Of a stretch of DNA of 64,000 nt, positions 13,111-28,301 are shown in pieces (the first letter of the stretch is position 1; the number at the start of each line of letters is the position of its first letter). The position numbers and the translations under genes are program-made. The notes below the pieces were generated by a model that ran no database searches, had not been told where the DNA came from, and saw only the letters and a program-made list of their open reading frames with translations. The stretch covers positions 64,001-128,000 of the forward strand of contig MU831574.1 of the NCBI GenBank assembly GCA_029204225.1, given 5' to 3'. Origin of the DNA: Diphasiastrum complanatum (Eukaryota; Streptophyta; Lycopodiopsida; Lycopodiales; Lycopodiaceae).

Positions 13111-13440
13111 TCTTCAACTAGTTTTAGCATAGACTTTGAAAATACACCAAGTGATGTTCTATGCTTTGTAAACAAGTCCTTTCCAAGTGCTTTGATGAAA
13201 ATATCAGCCACACACGCCCTTTATGAGACATGTTAGCCATGACTTGTTCCCTCACAAAATGATATGCCACCTCAATATGCTTGCTACTTGCATGAAAGAT
13301 AGGATTTCTTGCCAATATTTGGGCTGATAGGTTGTTACAAAAGATAATTGGACTCTCCAAAAAGTCCATCAGGTGAAGATCTTTCACCATCCTGTTTATC
13401 CATAGCATCTTCTTTGTGCATGATGTAAGTGCTTTGTACT
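13111..13440 (-). pseudogene. Copia family C RNase H fragment
   Basis: The minus-strand translation contains LWINRMVKDL, PIIFCNNLSAQILARNP and SKHIEVAYHFVRE, which align with copia RNase H (xxxCDNQSAxxLAxNPxFHxRSKHIxxxxHFVRE). Several residues are changed and the C-terminal KPLP-type segment is disrupted. It is the 3' end of a decayed element whose LTR lies at 12515-13110. Nothing further upstream in this element survives. Confidence 0.8.
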
Positions 13441-13929
13441 CGGCGTCACTAGATCACAATGAGATTGTAGCTTGTTGATTGGGCTTGTCTGATGTGGCCA
13501 ATCTATGTGTTGAAGATGTTAAGGGTGATCAAGGCGAAAGCCTTGCCATTCCTGAGCTTCCATTTGGAAATGGCTTGCTCATCGACAGTGGGAAGTAATT
13601 CGGTTCCAACGACTATTTTTCAAAGCTCCTTGGCCATCAGTACTACCTTCATCTTAATTGCCATAAGTGATAATTCGAACCATCGAGTATCGTAGTGTAA
13701 AATCAAAATCTTACCATATAATGTGTTATATGATCAACACCCCATGCACTTTGAACTGCATCCACAAATTCATTGGTTGTTTTCTATATCATTTGAACAT
13801 CAGTATTTGAAAATTTAACTTTTCTCAAGTATTTCACCATGTTGTCTAACTTTTTCCAAACTTCTACTTTATGTATACGAGTAGAACCTTCTTCTTCGAA
13901 ATCTTGAGTTGATGCAATAATTTCTTAGC
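13441..13929. other. Unassigned DNA between repeats
   Basis: A possible faint copia gag relic on the minus strand (a stretch like MAKELWKIVVGTE near 13555-13640) continues from the RNase H scrap. The rest shows no gene. Confidence 0.25.
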
Positions 13930-14314
13930 CAGTGAGGTGTGATGTTAGCTGATGCCATGCCCCTAGGTGTCGATGCAGTGCCTCATCACTCAAAAGGGCT
14001 TTTAGTAGAGATGAAGTTGAGAGCCGAGTCTGAGAACACGAGAATTACTAGTGCTAGGCTAAGTTGTACAATTTGTGAGCCCCATGGTAATTCCCAAAAG
14101 ACAAAAAAACCATGTGGGAGTTAGTAATTTAGACCCTCTCAACTTGAGTTGTGTTTTTAATAAAGAGGCCTCCTATTATCTTGTAAGAGGTGGAACTCAA
14201 ATCTTTATAAAATGGGGTTCACTCACTTGTAAGAGGTGGAATCCAAATTGTAATAGAAATGGATGTCGATGTATTGGGGGCACATGCACTTGTTGGCTAT
14301 CGATCTGCCCGCAC
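13930..14314 (+). repeat. 385-bp repeat R385, forward copy
   Basis: This block (CAGTGAGGTGTGATG to CTGCCCGCAC) is repeated in inverted orientation at 30187-30571 with the same length and only a handful of substitutions. It contains an AATAAA and may run TGTGATG...CCCGCA, so an LTR (solo) is possible. Flanks differ at once on both sides, showing an independently placed unit. Open frames across it are conserved only because the copies are recent. Confidence 0.85.
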
Positions 14315-15271
14315 ATACAAGTTAGCTAGGTTGGGCCGACTGTTGGATCTACCAGTAGCCCTACCTCGTACATTGCGATTGGACCTACAATCAAAGAATC
14401 CCTCTGTGCTCAACATGGTCTCCAGCAACCAGTCTAGTGTCTCGTCATTTGCCTCTGCTTGGGTCTTTGACTAACTCGTGGATATACATTTAGGCCACCT
14501 CCACGAGTTTCCAAGCATAAGATATTGTAACGAGATGTTGTTGAACTAATGATTGAAAATCCTTCTATTTGCATTTCAGTCTATGTTCCATTTTCATGCA
14601 TTTAGTTTGAGTACTTGTATATGAATCTATTGTTGTTGTTTCTTCCTTCTTCCAAGATTGGTTTTCTGATTAATATCAGGTTGATGTGCAGGGCTTAGTG
14701 GCTGATCTTACCCATTCTCATTTGATGTTGCTTTGTGCTTGACTCCCCGAGAAGTTTTAATTACAAATGTTGAGTGATATTTGTAATAAATACTCTATAG
14801 GATTTGCATTTCTTAGTTAGATTCTGTTTTGTTGCATTAGAGAAACTTAGAGCCCCGATGAGAGCCTCTGAAAAACACGCCTTTTTATTTTATTTTTCTC
14901 ATTTTCGTAGCCATGTGGACCAATAGAAACCTTGATATCAGGCTTCTACGTAACATAGCTTTTCTCAAGTATAAATAGAATAAAAACTTTTAAAATATAA
15001 AAATGTTTCATCGAGCAACATGTGGAAATGCTATTGGATGTTGAGGCCTGGTCGAGAGAAATGTTGAAAATGAATATGACAGATGGTTGGATTGAGAAAA
15101 CTGATGTAACATTAATGTACAAACATTGTCAAATTATGGTTTACAGGGCTAACTAGAGCTAACTCGTGGCGCCAAATAGTTCAGTGTTTCAAATTTTTGC
15201 ATACACATATTTTTAGATTCATGGGTTTTTGCCTACACATATTCTCAGATTCATAGTTCAGTGTTTCAAAT
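14315..15271. other. Unassigned region between R385 and the H3-module relic
   Basis: No convincing gene. On the minus strand near 14470-14330 a short stretch reads ETLDWLLETMLSTEGFFDC, which could be a gag scrap but lacks other motifs. The rest is AT-rich, with a duplicated block (ACACATATT..CAGATTCAT) near 15200-15260. Confidence 0.3.
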
Positions 15272-15348
15272 TTTGGCGTAAAAGACATGAGTTGGAGATC
15301 AAATGCAAAGATATTGGCGAAACTATCCAACTGTTGGAAGAACACTGA
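15272..15348 (+). pseudogene. Gene A last exon, module copy I (truncated)
   Basis: The segment encodes RKRHELEIKCKDIGETIQL ending LLEEH-stop. It matches the last exon of gene A in copy II (31467-31541), with a few substitutions. No upstream exon is present, so the rest of gene A has been lost here. The sequence after the stop remains alignable with copy II (GGACACAA.TTGATTGTAAGAATCTAT), which shows that the two loci share the convergent intergenic spacer and not just an exon. Confidence 0.75.
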
Positions 15349-15575
15349 GATTTACTATGAGAAAGTACAAGTCCATCATCGTTACTCAAGATGAAAACAA
15401 GAATATTGTCTTTTATCAATGTAGAAAAAGTGCAATCTAGTATTGTACCATGGACACAACTTGATTGTAAGAATCTATATTGATATCAATTAAAATTCCC
15501 TTAAATGGGTTGTTTACATTTATGATTCCATCTCCATTTTCTGATGGTAATATATAGACGTTAACAATTGAAATT

Positions 15576-15862
15576 CTATTCAGTAACTTTATCTATATTT
15601 TCTATATTAGTATCAGGAGCTGTGATGGCAACAATTTCATGTCTTGTAATTTCGCTTCCTCTGTATTAGGAAGAACTTGTATGCCTTTTTGATCGTATAA
15701 AATAAGCTCTACATCCTCAACAACTTGAAAGAATGTTAGGGCAAGAGCAGGCTTTTCTACAGTGCTCTCAAGCTCCAGCACAAAAGCTACGCCATTTTGT
15801 ACAAAAGTTTTGATCAACTCTTGCCACAATCTATACACATCGTCGCAATTGTACGACTCAAG
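15576..15862 (-). pseudogene. Gene B last exon, module copy I
   Basis: The minus-strand translation (FTLESYNCDDVYRLWQELI ... LILYDQKGIQVLPNTEEAK) aligns closely with the last exon of gene B in copy II (32102-31746). The splice acceptor that reads GACAG in copy II reads GACAA here, so the invariant AG is lost. The tail is also shifted out of frame and lacks a block present in copy II. The function is unknown; the exon is acidic and rich in valine and leucine. Confidence 0.7.
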
Positions 15863-15989
15863 AGTGAATTGTCATCACAAAGCAGGTGAATGAGTAAATA
15901 ACTAACAATCACATTAACGAAATGAAAATTTGAATCAATAGAACGACAAATGAGCAAATTTGAATCAAATGAACAACAAATTCGAATCA

Positions 15990-16616
15990 AAACCTTCTGA
16001 GGAACTAGATGGATAACAGGAGGAGGAGAGGGAAATTCTACTTCTGAATCAAAATCTCATTCAGAGGACAGAAAGATCCGGGCTCACTTACCAGAGATTA
16101 CCTTAGGAGGAAGGGAAGAGGCTGGCCTACAAGATCCAGTTTTCTTAGGAACAACCTGCTTCTTTTTCCTCCTTGAGGTAGTTGGCAAGTCAGTTCTATC
16201 CAGAGGCAGGTCTCTGGAGGTGCTGGCGTTATCCACATGAATACTTGAATACCGGTCCCGAAGTCGTTTGATAATAATGAAATCTTTAGCATGATGGTAA
16301 CATGCTTACCATTCACTGCTAGAAGACAGGAATCCTCAAGAAACTGGGACAAGAAATCTTCAGTACCACCCTATAAGGCCTACATGGCTGTCATGACAAA
16401 ACGAACATCTAGCCCAAGTGACATAGTGACATTTCTAACAGATCGGCCGAAAGGAGCTCTAGGGATCAACAATTCAGTTGATCTTTGGAGTTTTCTGATC
16501 TCCCTCAACCATACTTGCTTTCTACCACGTCTACGGCCAGTACCAGGGGGGACACAGATAGTGGAGGGCTGTACAGAGGTGATAGCATGGTCAATGGCTT
16601 TCGTCCTAGCCATCAT
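15990..16616 (-). pseudogene. Gene B first exon, module copy I: histone H3-like fold protein with C-terminal extension
   Basis: Starts with ATG-ATG at 16616 (MMARTKAIDHAIT). The H3 signatures then appear in order: LREIRK and STELLI (alpha-N/alpha-1), PFGRSVRNV, VRF..TAM.ALQ (alpha-2), FLEDSCLLAV and KHVTIM (alpha-3). Canonical H3 has LREIRKYQKSTELLI, PFQRLVREI, LRFQSSAVMALQ, LFEDTNLCAI and KRVTIMPKD at these places. A stop replaces the lysine before ALQ (about 16380), and a one-base deletion near 16290 shifts the frame after VTIML. Beyond the fold, the other frame continues KRLRDRYS ... SRRKKKQVVPKK, a bipartite NLS-like patch, and a Ser/Pro-rich tail. Exons 2-4 are deleted. Upstream, the sequence breaks at about 16640 into a copia RT fragment. 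Decayed, but the homology to H3 is clear. Confidence 0.8.
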
Positions 16617-16649
16617 GGTCAGATATAAAAGGAGGACACAAAAAAAAAT

Positions 16650-17135
16650 TGCAGAAGCTGGTCCTTTGACAGATGCAGGCCTGGATCCATTGGTGAGTGA
16701 GCTAATTTACAGTTCATGAATTTGTACCTGTTAAGAACATTGTGAAGATACCTTTGTTGAGTGATGTAAATCAGTCGATTTGCTCTGTCTTTGTGGATTT
16801 GAATTCCCAGACATAAGTGAGCTTTGCCCAGATCAGTCATGTCAAATTCTGAAAATAGCATCTGTTTCGAATCCTTGACCATATTGGTATTGTTGCTGAA
16901 GAGCAACGTATCATCCATGTATAAGGTGATGATAATGAATGATTGATGCACTGACTTGGAATAGACGTTGCAATCAATAGTGCTTGGTTTGAATCCTTGT
17001 TCAATGAGGAATGTGTTGATCCTCTGGAACCAAGCTCTGGCAGACTGTTTCAAGCCGTATAGTGCTTTGTGGAGTTTACAGACATGATTCTTCGTCCCTT
17101 CCAGAATGTATCCTTCGGGCTGGATCATGCAGATA
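16650..17135 (-). pseudogene. Copia reverse transcriptase fragment
   Basis: The open minus-strand frame runs from about 17128 and contains MIQPEG, KLHKALYGLKQSARAWF, LYMDDTLL (the catalytic YMDD-type motif), DLGKAHLCLGIQI and PMDPGLHLSKD. These are copia RT signatures, so the second half of RT is preserved without stops. The left and right ends are abrupt: it abuts the H3-like relic at about 16650 and unrelated DNA at 17135. It overlaps the last 27 bases of copia copy 3 (63030-63057) in the same codons. Confidence 0.92.
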
Positions 17136-18814
17136 TCATTTTGAGCTATTTTGGCTTTCTCTCTCTACCCGAGGATTGGTGCTTGGATTCTCTCTATACC
17201 CGAGAGCAAGGCTTTTTTGTACTCATCTTTTTCATCCACAAGTCTCCACACGTGTGAATGTACTTTGGTGAATGATATATGCATGTTTCATCGTGCTCTT
17301 GCCTTAGATTTGTGAGATAATTCTTGGAATTCAATCTATGCTTGATCTACTGTGCAATCACCCACATCATAGGAGATCAATCACACTTTTGGGGTGTCCC
17401 ACACATGTGAAATTCAACAATAGTGGCTAGTTTTGATGTTGATTTCTAAAAATTGATAACTATTTTCCTTTGTAGAAATTTTTGTGTTTACAAACTTATC
17501 TACTTGATGATAAATGATTAGTCTTGGATATTATGGTTATATCTCATGAGAGCTCAATTTAATAAGCTACAACTCACATCTAGCCATCACAAAGTCTCTT
17601 AAAAGAACTTGTAAATAATTGTCAAATTCTGCAATAAGGTGGGGCAAGCCAAACGATGTAGTTGATAGTAAGAGTTTTTGAAAAATTTGAATTTTTCAAA
17701 TGTAATTTGTAGATAATAAGTTAATCAAGGTACTTAGATTTATGATTTTCTTGATTTTCTTGTCTTCACCATGCTAATTTGATGTTTATGAATGGATATC
17801 ATGTTTTGATGCTATGATTTGCACATGCCAAATTGGTATAAGAGCATTGGATACTTTCCCCATTAGATTTGGTGGTTTTCTTGAAGTTTGGTAGAAATTT
17901 TATTCACTAGTTTTCTAGTTTTCTTGATTGTTCAATCTCTAGATTCCTTAGATTTGATTTTTGACCTATTAACCTTGGTTTTGAATATTATCTTTTGTTC
18001 GTACGTCAGTATTCCTTAATCTTGCTTTGGGAGGTATCTATCTTTTCTAATTTTGAGTTGATATGACCAAGTTATGGCAGTTTTTGTGAAACCACTCCAA
18101 ATTAAGTTGGTTAAGGTTTTGCTGTCTATTGTTTTTTCTATTTTTGGCTATACTTTTCGCTGAGATTTCTAACTATAAGTTTTTACGTGCATAGATCTCT
18201 ATCTCATCTTGAATATGAGTCAATTTTCAACCAATTTGGTGAAAAATTGACAGAGTTATGCAAGTTCTTGTGATAGAGGTTCGTTTATAGTTTTGCTCGA
18301 AACTTTGGGAAATAAGCACTTCAAACTTCATATCTTGATGTTTTTCTCTTTTGCTGAATAATTTAAAAACTATTTGCCCTCGCGTCTCCTTGTAGCCCCC
18401 TGTCCTCACAAGGCCCCCCCTTGCGGCCCCTTGTCCTTGCAAGCTCCCTTGTTGACACCATCTTCGTTCTGGATTCTTGAGTTAGAGAAAAACATTTTTG
18501 AAACATTGACAAGCCTCTAATATAAGATATTGGAGAGATAGTCAAAGGAGGTTCTAGATAGAAGATTAGTGCTTGAGAAATCTAGCATAGTTTGATAATG
18601 AAACTCGTTCTTTTCTCTAGAAGCCAGTTCTCCAAAAATTTTGAAGCTCCAAAAAATTGACACTTGTTTTCTTATGTAAATTTTTTTTATGTTCAACAAG
18701 GATATTTAGAGTATTCTAAACCTTATTTTTGGCATGTAAGACTCATTTGTCTTATAAGATCCTACTAAATTTTCATATTGTTATGTATGATAATTATTTT
18801 TTGTATACAAAGCT
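17136..18814. other. Intergenic region with no supported gene
   Basis: AT-rich DNA with no usable open frames. CCACACGTGTG occurs near 17247 and ACACATGTGAAATTC near 17402, like the palindromes in LTR-derived parts of the window, so some of this may be worn LTR sequence. Confidence 0.4.
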
Positions 18815-18985
18815 ACGCAACTAGTAGGTTATACACAACATATACAGCCTGGCAACGCCATCTGGGCAACACCAAGTGAGGGGCAAGCTCCTAAGATGTC
18901 ATTACGTAGCAGCTGGGATTCGAGCCTGTGCCTTGCCGGTCGCAATCAACCACTCTACCCATACACCGCGTTGCGATGGACTTTG
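18815..18985 (-). mobile_element. Probable tRNA-derived SINE
   Basis: On the minus strand the sequence carries TGGGTAGAGTGGTTG (box A-like) and, about 35 bases on, GGCTCGAATCC (box B; consensus GGTTCGANTCC). This spacing is normal for a pol III internal promoter. It continues with a unique body ending in a T/A-rich tail toward 18815. No acceptor stem or mature cloverleaf can be folded around the boxes, which argues for a SINE rather than a working tRNA gene. Confidence 0.55.
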
Positions 18986-19959
18986 TATGAGTTTTGACAC
19001 ACGAAGTAGGCAAGGTGGAAGAACAAAAATGACCTTAAGAACTTTTGAGAATTTGAACATCACAAAAGTACATCAAAATAGATAGCAAAAAAAAAAATGA
19101 TTTCATCTGTTTCGTTTTATATAGGACAAAGTCCCTTGGCAAGGGTTCACACTCGTGAGAACTCCTTCTCGAGGGCAGGAGCCAAAGGGAATTGGATGCC
19201 TAGGGGCTCTACTCAATGTTATTATCGAGTGGGCTTTTGTCATTTTTTCTTGCCCAAACTTTTATGGGCCTAATGTCTTGATTGGGCCATCTTTCAATTT
19301 TGCAAAACAATACCATACATAACGATATACTTGGGCTTGCTCGAGTGAGAACTTTAGATGACCAATATTTTTTTGGCAAAGTCTAACTTTTAAAGGACTT
19401 TAGCAAACAAAAGTCTTAAGATATGACTTTTAATTTTGCAATTGAGATCTGATTTTGAAATCATCAATTAAAAAGATTGACATCTTTGAAATAAGTTGGG
19501 ATTTTAGAGGTGATTTCCAAAAGGCTTTTTGAGGGATCCCCCAAGAAATACTGCCTTAAATCTTTAGGTCTTGACCGGAGCTAGGCAACTACTTGATTTC
19601 ACTAGCTATACATACATTAAACTATCGAAGGTGAAAAGAATAAAAAGCCACATTCAAACTGACATAGGCCATGGCCTCAAACAATCGATTGATACCCTAT
19701 CGCAGTGATCCCCAGATACCCACCAAAAACCACCCATGATTAATCTAGCCAGAAGCAAAGAGGACAAAGAATATGGCCATGTATGTGTACTACCCAAAAA
19801 TGCCGAATACCGAAACTAAATTTTTTTAATCGCCCCACCTCCGAGTCGAAAATTAAGTTTTCACATACTAGGAACCAAGGTTACGAAAATAATTCCAATA
19901 GGGGGTGCTCAACATTGGCTTGACCGCCAGCCACCAGGTTTTTGCGCGGCGCCTGGATG
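18986..19959. other. Intergenic region with no supported gene
   Basis: No coding potential or obvious repeat was recognised. It may carry distal regulatory sequence of the GAPDH gene downstream. Confidence 0.4.
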
Positions 19960-20949
19960 CACGCTCACCTGACACGTGTCCAAATATCTGGCTGCCGTGT
20001 CCCTGTAAGACAAAACGGCAGCTTGCCACGTCTGTCTCTATCCTATGCAAAGCTGCAGCGCCTGTCAAACGCTTATTCGCCCTTCAATGCCAGGCGAAAA
20101 GAAATCACCCAAAACGTGAAATGCGTATTCGCCTGTCAAAGTCGAGCTCATAACCAACCAAAGTGTCGATTGAAAGGCAACTTCGCTTACAAGGCGGAAA
20201 TCTCAGTGCATTCCTCTTTTGAAAGGCAGCCGTGAAGGCTGACTGTCTTGTGACAGGTTTAGGTGAAACGTTGCCCTTCAATATGAAAGGCACGATGATA
20301 CGCAGACGGTCGTCGTCACTTCCTCCCTTCCTATACTCTTCCTTGTCTGCTTCCTTTTTCTCTGTCGCGATCGATCGATCGATCCATCGTCTGTTCTTCG
20401 CAACTCCAGCCTCCTGTCTGTCACTGCCATAGATTTCTGGTATAAGTGGGTCTTGCTGATCAGCTCCTATTCGTCTCGATCCTCGTTTTTCAAGCTCCTT
20501 TTTGCTGATTTCCATCTTTGCTATCAGCTTATTGGTATATTTCTGACACCAGCTTCTTAATTTTTCGCTCTGAAGTGGCCGATCTAATCGATTTGCATGT
20601 TTTCTTGGTCGATCTTACGGAATTCTTAGCTTTTATTTTATTCATTTCGTAAAGAGTATCCCTGCAATAGCTTCATTTGTCTGTGTGGAGTGTGCTTCAT
20701 GGATGGCTGGCTTAATTTCTAGTGAGACCTGGAAGCCTTGATTTCCGATTCGCTCCGTTTTGAAGGAGTTAGTAATGGTTTTGACTGCTTGTGGTGGATT
20801 TAGGAGATTGAATTTTAATCTACTGTTTGATGATTGAATAAAAATGATGCTTATTCAATCGATATCTGTGTGTGAAAATGCTCTGTAAACCTTCACCCTT
20901 GAGTGGAAAGTGAGCTTTACTTGTTTTTTCTGTTGCGTGTGCTTACCAG
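19960..20949 (+). promoter_or_regulatory. GAPDH promoter and 5' untranslated region
   Basis: The perfect palindrome GACACGTGTC at 19971-19980 contains a G-box/ABRE core (CACGTG), the target of plant bZIP and bHLH factors. A (GATC)n run lies near 20368-20382 and the stretch is less AT-rich than its surroundings. A CCAG acceptor at 20949 starts the exon that carries the start codon, so the leader must contain an intron whose 5' exon lies in this interval. The transcription start was not determined. Confidence 0.45.
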
Positions 20950-24183
<3,234 letters not shown>

Positions 24184-25269
24184 GATGTATTTTTGGAGCA
24201 AAACATAGAGATTGTGCCCTGAAAATAGTTCGAAGTAAGCTGTTAACACATCTTCCGGTTATTATAGCAATGAATACTCTTATGAGTCTCTTTTCTGTAG
24301 CTTCCTTCGGTACTCCTTTCGGGAAGCATATTGGAACCTGAAATAAATTATATTAAGTAATGATTGGTGCCTAAAATCAATCACTCTTTTGTGTCTTGAT
24401 CTAATTTTCGTTCCTTGGATCTATTGCTATGTGGATTGGCAGCCGAGCTACCTTTGATCTTTCTTCACAATCCAATCAATGTTACTTCTGACTCCCAACA
24501 TTCAATTCAGAGTTTGCTAGAAGTTTCAACTTAGTTTTAGGAAAACAACAGATTAAAAGATGAAGGAATGTTCCTTATTTGCTAGAGCTGAAATGATGTA
24601 CTTTTGATGAACTATGTGGTTTTTGAGCATTTCACAAAAATAATATGAAAAAGAAAAGAATCTGATATCAAATCATCATGATTCTGTTTCACATGCACGA
24701 CAAACATGGCAAAACACAATACGCATTGGAGGGTGTTTGAGCATCCTTTTTGTCTCTTTTGCCTTGATTGACTTGTTGTTGTGTCAATAATGCAATTAAG
24801 ATAGGTGGTTTGAAGTCTTTGGAGATGCTCAACATGTCACCTATAAGAAATAGATTACATAATTTAAAGACATGAAAAAATTTAAATCGCACAAGATGGG
24901 CTAATGTGATGTATTGAAGGCAATAGGAATCAGATTCATACTATTTGTCATGCAAAATATTGGAATGCAGGGAATTGTTTCGAATGTCTATTGCGCTTCT
25001 ATCGTAACAAGAATCCTTAGATATGTCATTGACAATGACTTTTAATGAAGGAAACAATATCAATTGTAAGAGAAACTCACACGTTCTAAGACAATGACAA
25101 GGTAACCTTCAGAGCATTAAAAACATAATACAATACTTAGCTCAATTTTTTCAAAGACATCCCCAACTTTGTGAGAGCAAAACTATAGAACAAGAGATTT
25201 TCTTTTACAATACATTTGAATAAAAATAGAGCAATCATATGGATATTGGAATGAATAATTACAATTTCT
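24184..25269. other. GAPDH 3' region and intergenic DNA
   Basis: The first 200 bases after the stop probably form the 3' UTR, with AATAAATTA at about 24341 as a candidate poly(A) signal. The remainder is AT-rich with no supported gene. Confidence 0.45.
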
Positions 25270-25610
25270 CAGCCAAGACGCATGTCAAGGGTGTATGATA
25301 GGAAAACAATCAAGAGCAACTTTTTATGAATTAAAATGCACATCGTTTGAATGGCTTTTGACCTTATCCACTCTCAAATTTGTGGACCTATTGCTGGTGC
25401 TGGCTTTCAATGGATTTGGCTAGGCACCTTGGAACATTTCTTGATGATGCATCTAGAAATTCATTCACATATATGATGTTGGAGAAATCAAAGGCTTTGG
25501 ATAAATTCAAAGAATTCCATGTCCTTCTAAAGGGCATTAGAATCTAGATGTTGGAGTATCTAATGAGGAATACACATCAAAGGACTTTGGCAAAGTTTGA
25601 GATGTAAAAG
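25270..25610 (+). pseudogene. Heavily decayed copia integrase fragment
   Basis: Translation with frame changes gives FDLIHSQICGPI, then FLDDASRNSFTYMMLEKSK and LDKFKEFHVLL. These align with the copia integrase pattern xDLxHSDxCGP...FxDDxSRxxWxYxLxxKSEVFxxFKxF. Several stops interrupt it. No flanking gag, RT or LTR was recognised, so it is an old scrap. Confidence 0.7.
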
Positions 25611-27203
25611 GTTTTGGATTGTTTAAAAATTCAGTTTATTTTTTATTTTATCGTATGTTATGTTTGAGTATATGTACCTACAATATTCAATAGTATCTAA
25701 TAATGTTGGTTAACAAAGGATGTAACCTACCCCTACTAGTTTTGTATAGTTATTAAGAGAGCGTTGAATTTGTAATGACAATCATGTCTCATGATATCTC
25801 ATACTCTAATTGTGTGATGATTGATTGCAATAGTTTGATAACATTTCTAATGGAATAATGTCTAATCAAGTTAATGTGGTATTAGCGCCGTTATGATGGT
25901 TGTAGGGCTACAATGCTTCTAAAAAATAAAGGAACATCGTTTGACCCATTGTGGGGATTGTGCTTTATGATTTTTGGTGTTGATTGAAGTCATTGAAACA
26001 CAAGATACGTTAGACTACCTACCATCAATAAAAAAACATAAAACTTACAGATCCTTAAATAATAAAAAATATACAAAACTTCCATGCTCAAGATTGAAAT
26101 CACCTTCTTAACTATATTAGAGCTCATTTACTTTTGCTTCTAACTGTATTAGAACCCATTTACTTTGCTTCACTCCAGAACTTAAATTTTTTTGACACAC
26201 TCCCTTTTGACTTAACATCCATAATTGCCTATTAAATAGTTGAATTCAAAAGATATCAATGTTGGAATATTGATGGTCACAAGAAGATATTTCCTTTTGA
26301 GAGATGATGAGAATAAGTTGCATGTTGCATAATATATCTACAATAGTGGAAAGCAACATCCAAGATAGGTTGGGGCCCCTAGATGGAGTGATTGTAGAGT
26401 GGGTTTCCCCTTTAGGGTAAGAGTGACTATTTCAATTGGTGATGACATAAAGGTTTTGTGATCTTCAAAGTAGCAGAACATATAGTTTTGCATGAGGCTG
26501 AAAGATATATTCTTTCTTACAAAGATCCTTCTTAAACTGCAAATGCATATATGGTCTTATAAGTTTAGAAAAGTGAGGCAAACTACACAATCTATCACTT
26601 CTTTCTTATTCCAAGAGAGGTCTCCAAGCTAACATACAAGCTTTGTTGTAAAGTAAAGTTTGACCAAGCTAAATAGGGACTGATTTATTTGATTTGATAT
26701 GTTTGTTTGTAATTTAAAGAGATACAAATTTTGAACCTAGTACTAGTATTGTGCACAATGTAGATGCAATGAATTTAGATGATTGGAGAAGTTTGAACAT
26801 TGAGGATTAGGCTTTGTACATGGCAAAAATAGTATTTTAAGCATTTGATCCACCGTAGCTCTTTAACAAGTGAAATAACCTAGTCACTCACCTATGCAGT
26901 TCAAGCTTCTATAAATTCACCAAAGAATTTTGGTAATTCTCCTACTCTAATACCATGACAAAATTAAAATGAATCAAGAAGTTCAAAGAGTAAATACACA
27001 CACACACAGCTTGAAATTGCAATAGCTCTTTAGTGTTGGATTTGTTTCCTCTACTCTCCCAAACCCATCTTTAATCTGCCTCCATTCATGCTGCATATTT
27101 ACTCACGTTGTCGCGCAGTCTACATATTAACATGCAAATTCTCACAGGCGATGAAAGGACGAAAAGCAAAGGTTGACGTCACACCCTCTTCACGCTCACC
27201 ACA
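25611..27203. other. Intergenic region with no supported gene
   Basis: AT-rich sequence without coding potential. A short (CA)n run is at about 26997-27007. No structured repeat was recognised. Confidence 0.4.
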
Positions 27204-28146
27204 TGCAGTTGCGCTAACAGATTGGACAACGATTGCAGCCACCACGATCTCTTACAGACAACACATCCACCCTGTACTTTCTTCATCTGCACACCTATAA
27301 CATTATGTATATATACAGAGAGAGAATCAGAGAATGAAAAAAGAGGTCGAGTATTGGACGATTGAGTCCTGACGAAAGATGAGCAGATGAGAGTGTATGT
27401 AAATTAGTATCAGAAGCTTATCAACGAGATAGATGAAGTAGATGCCTTGTGCATTGATTCTTTATTGTCAGTAATAAGCGTTCATTCCTTTACAGATTGA
27501 ATAAGCTTTGTAGGGCACGCGGTTTCGTCTGCTATTGTCATGTATACTTGATATACTTAATCTGATACAGTTCATTGTTTTGCGTTCAGATCTGTGTTAT
27601 TGACATGTATACTTGATATATCGCATTATTGACATGTAGCCTTGATATACTTAATCTGATACAGTTCATTGTTCTGCATTCAGATCTGTGTTAATATTGC
27701 TATGCTTAGTATTCATTCTGTCTGATCTTTCTAGTCGCTCTTTCTGGTAATAAACGACTAGCTTTTAGTCTTGTCTTTCGCGAATCTTTTGCGACTAATT
27801 ATTAGTCGAGCACAGTCTAGCTCTTCGCAAATCATTCGCGACACATAATTTGTCTTGCTATTCGCGACAAATTATTCTTCTGGTGCTTCATTTATTATGT
27901 TTGGCTGCGTAATCCAGAATGATCGTGATTCCCACCACTAAAGTTCTGTTCATTCTGATAGGCGTAGTCATGCTTACGGAGAGAGTCGTATAGCTCGTTC
28001 CACTGCGCACGAATACTTTTTGTTCGAGTTAGTTTCTCATTCGTGTTTCATTTCTCGTTCGTGTTCGTCTTACCCCTTTGAGCTAATTTTTTGTTTCTAA
28101 CATATGACACCTTTCTCAACTCTCGTTCATCTCCCTCTCTCCAACA
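27204..28146 (+). repeat. 5' LTR of copia family A, copy 2
   Basis: Runs from TGCAGTTGCG to CA immediately before the primer-binding site and matches the copy 3 LTR along its whole length. It is longer than copy 3 because a segment of roughly 78 bp (ATACTTAATCTGATACAGTTCATTG...) is duplicated in tandem around 27538-27692. It also carries the paired CGCGA palindrome region (27775-27870), partly mutated. The left end is inferred from where similarity between copies 2 and 3 begins. Confidence 0.75.
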
Positions 28147-28158
28147 TGGTATCAGAGC
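28147..28158 (+). other. Copia primer-binding site (initiator tRNA-Met)
   Basis: TGGTATCAGAGC follows the LTR end directly, as in copies 1 and 3. Confidence 0.9.
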
Positions 28159-28301
28159 TATTTTCATAGCTTGATAAGCTTCCACAGTACAAGACTCTAC
28201 TAGCCGATAGAGTAATTGTTTACCTGTTTTGTATTTTAGTATCAGATTTTCATACTTAAGTCACTGATAGTTTCTCCTATCACTTAGAGTAATTCTTCCA
28301 C

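Noticed and set aside
18870-18985. A functional tRNA gene
   Set aside because: Box A- and box B-like sequences are present on the minus strand but no acceptor stem pairs around them, and the unit continues well past a tRNA length, so a SINE fits better.
20105-20515. A 136-codon minus-strand frame upstream of GAPDH
   Set aside because: It lies in the GAPDH promoter/leader, with no recognisable domain and a composition driven by local GC; treated as chance.
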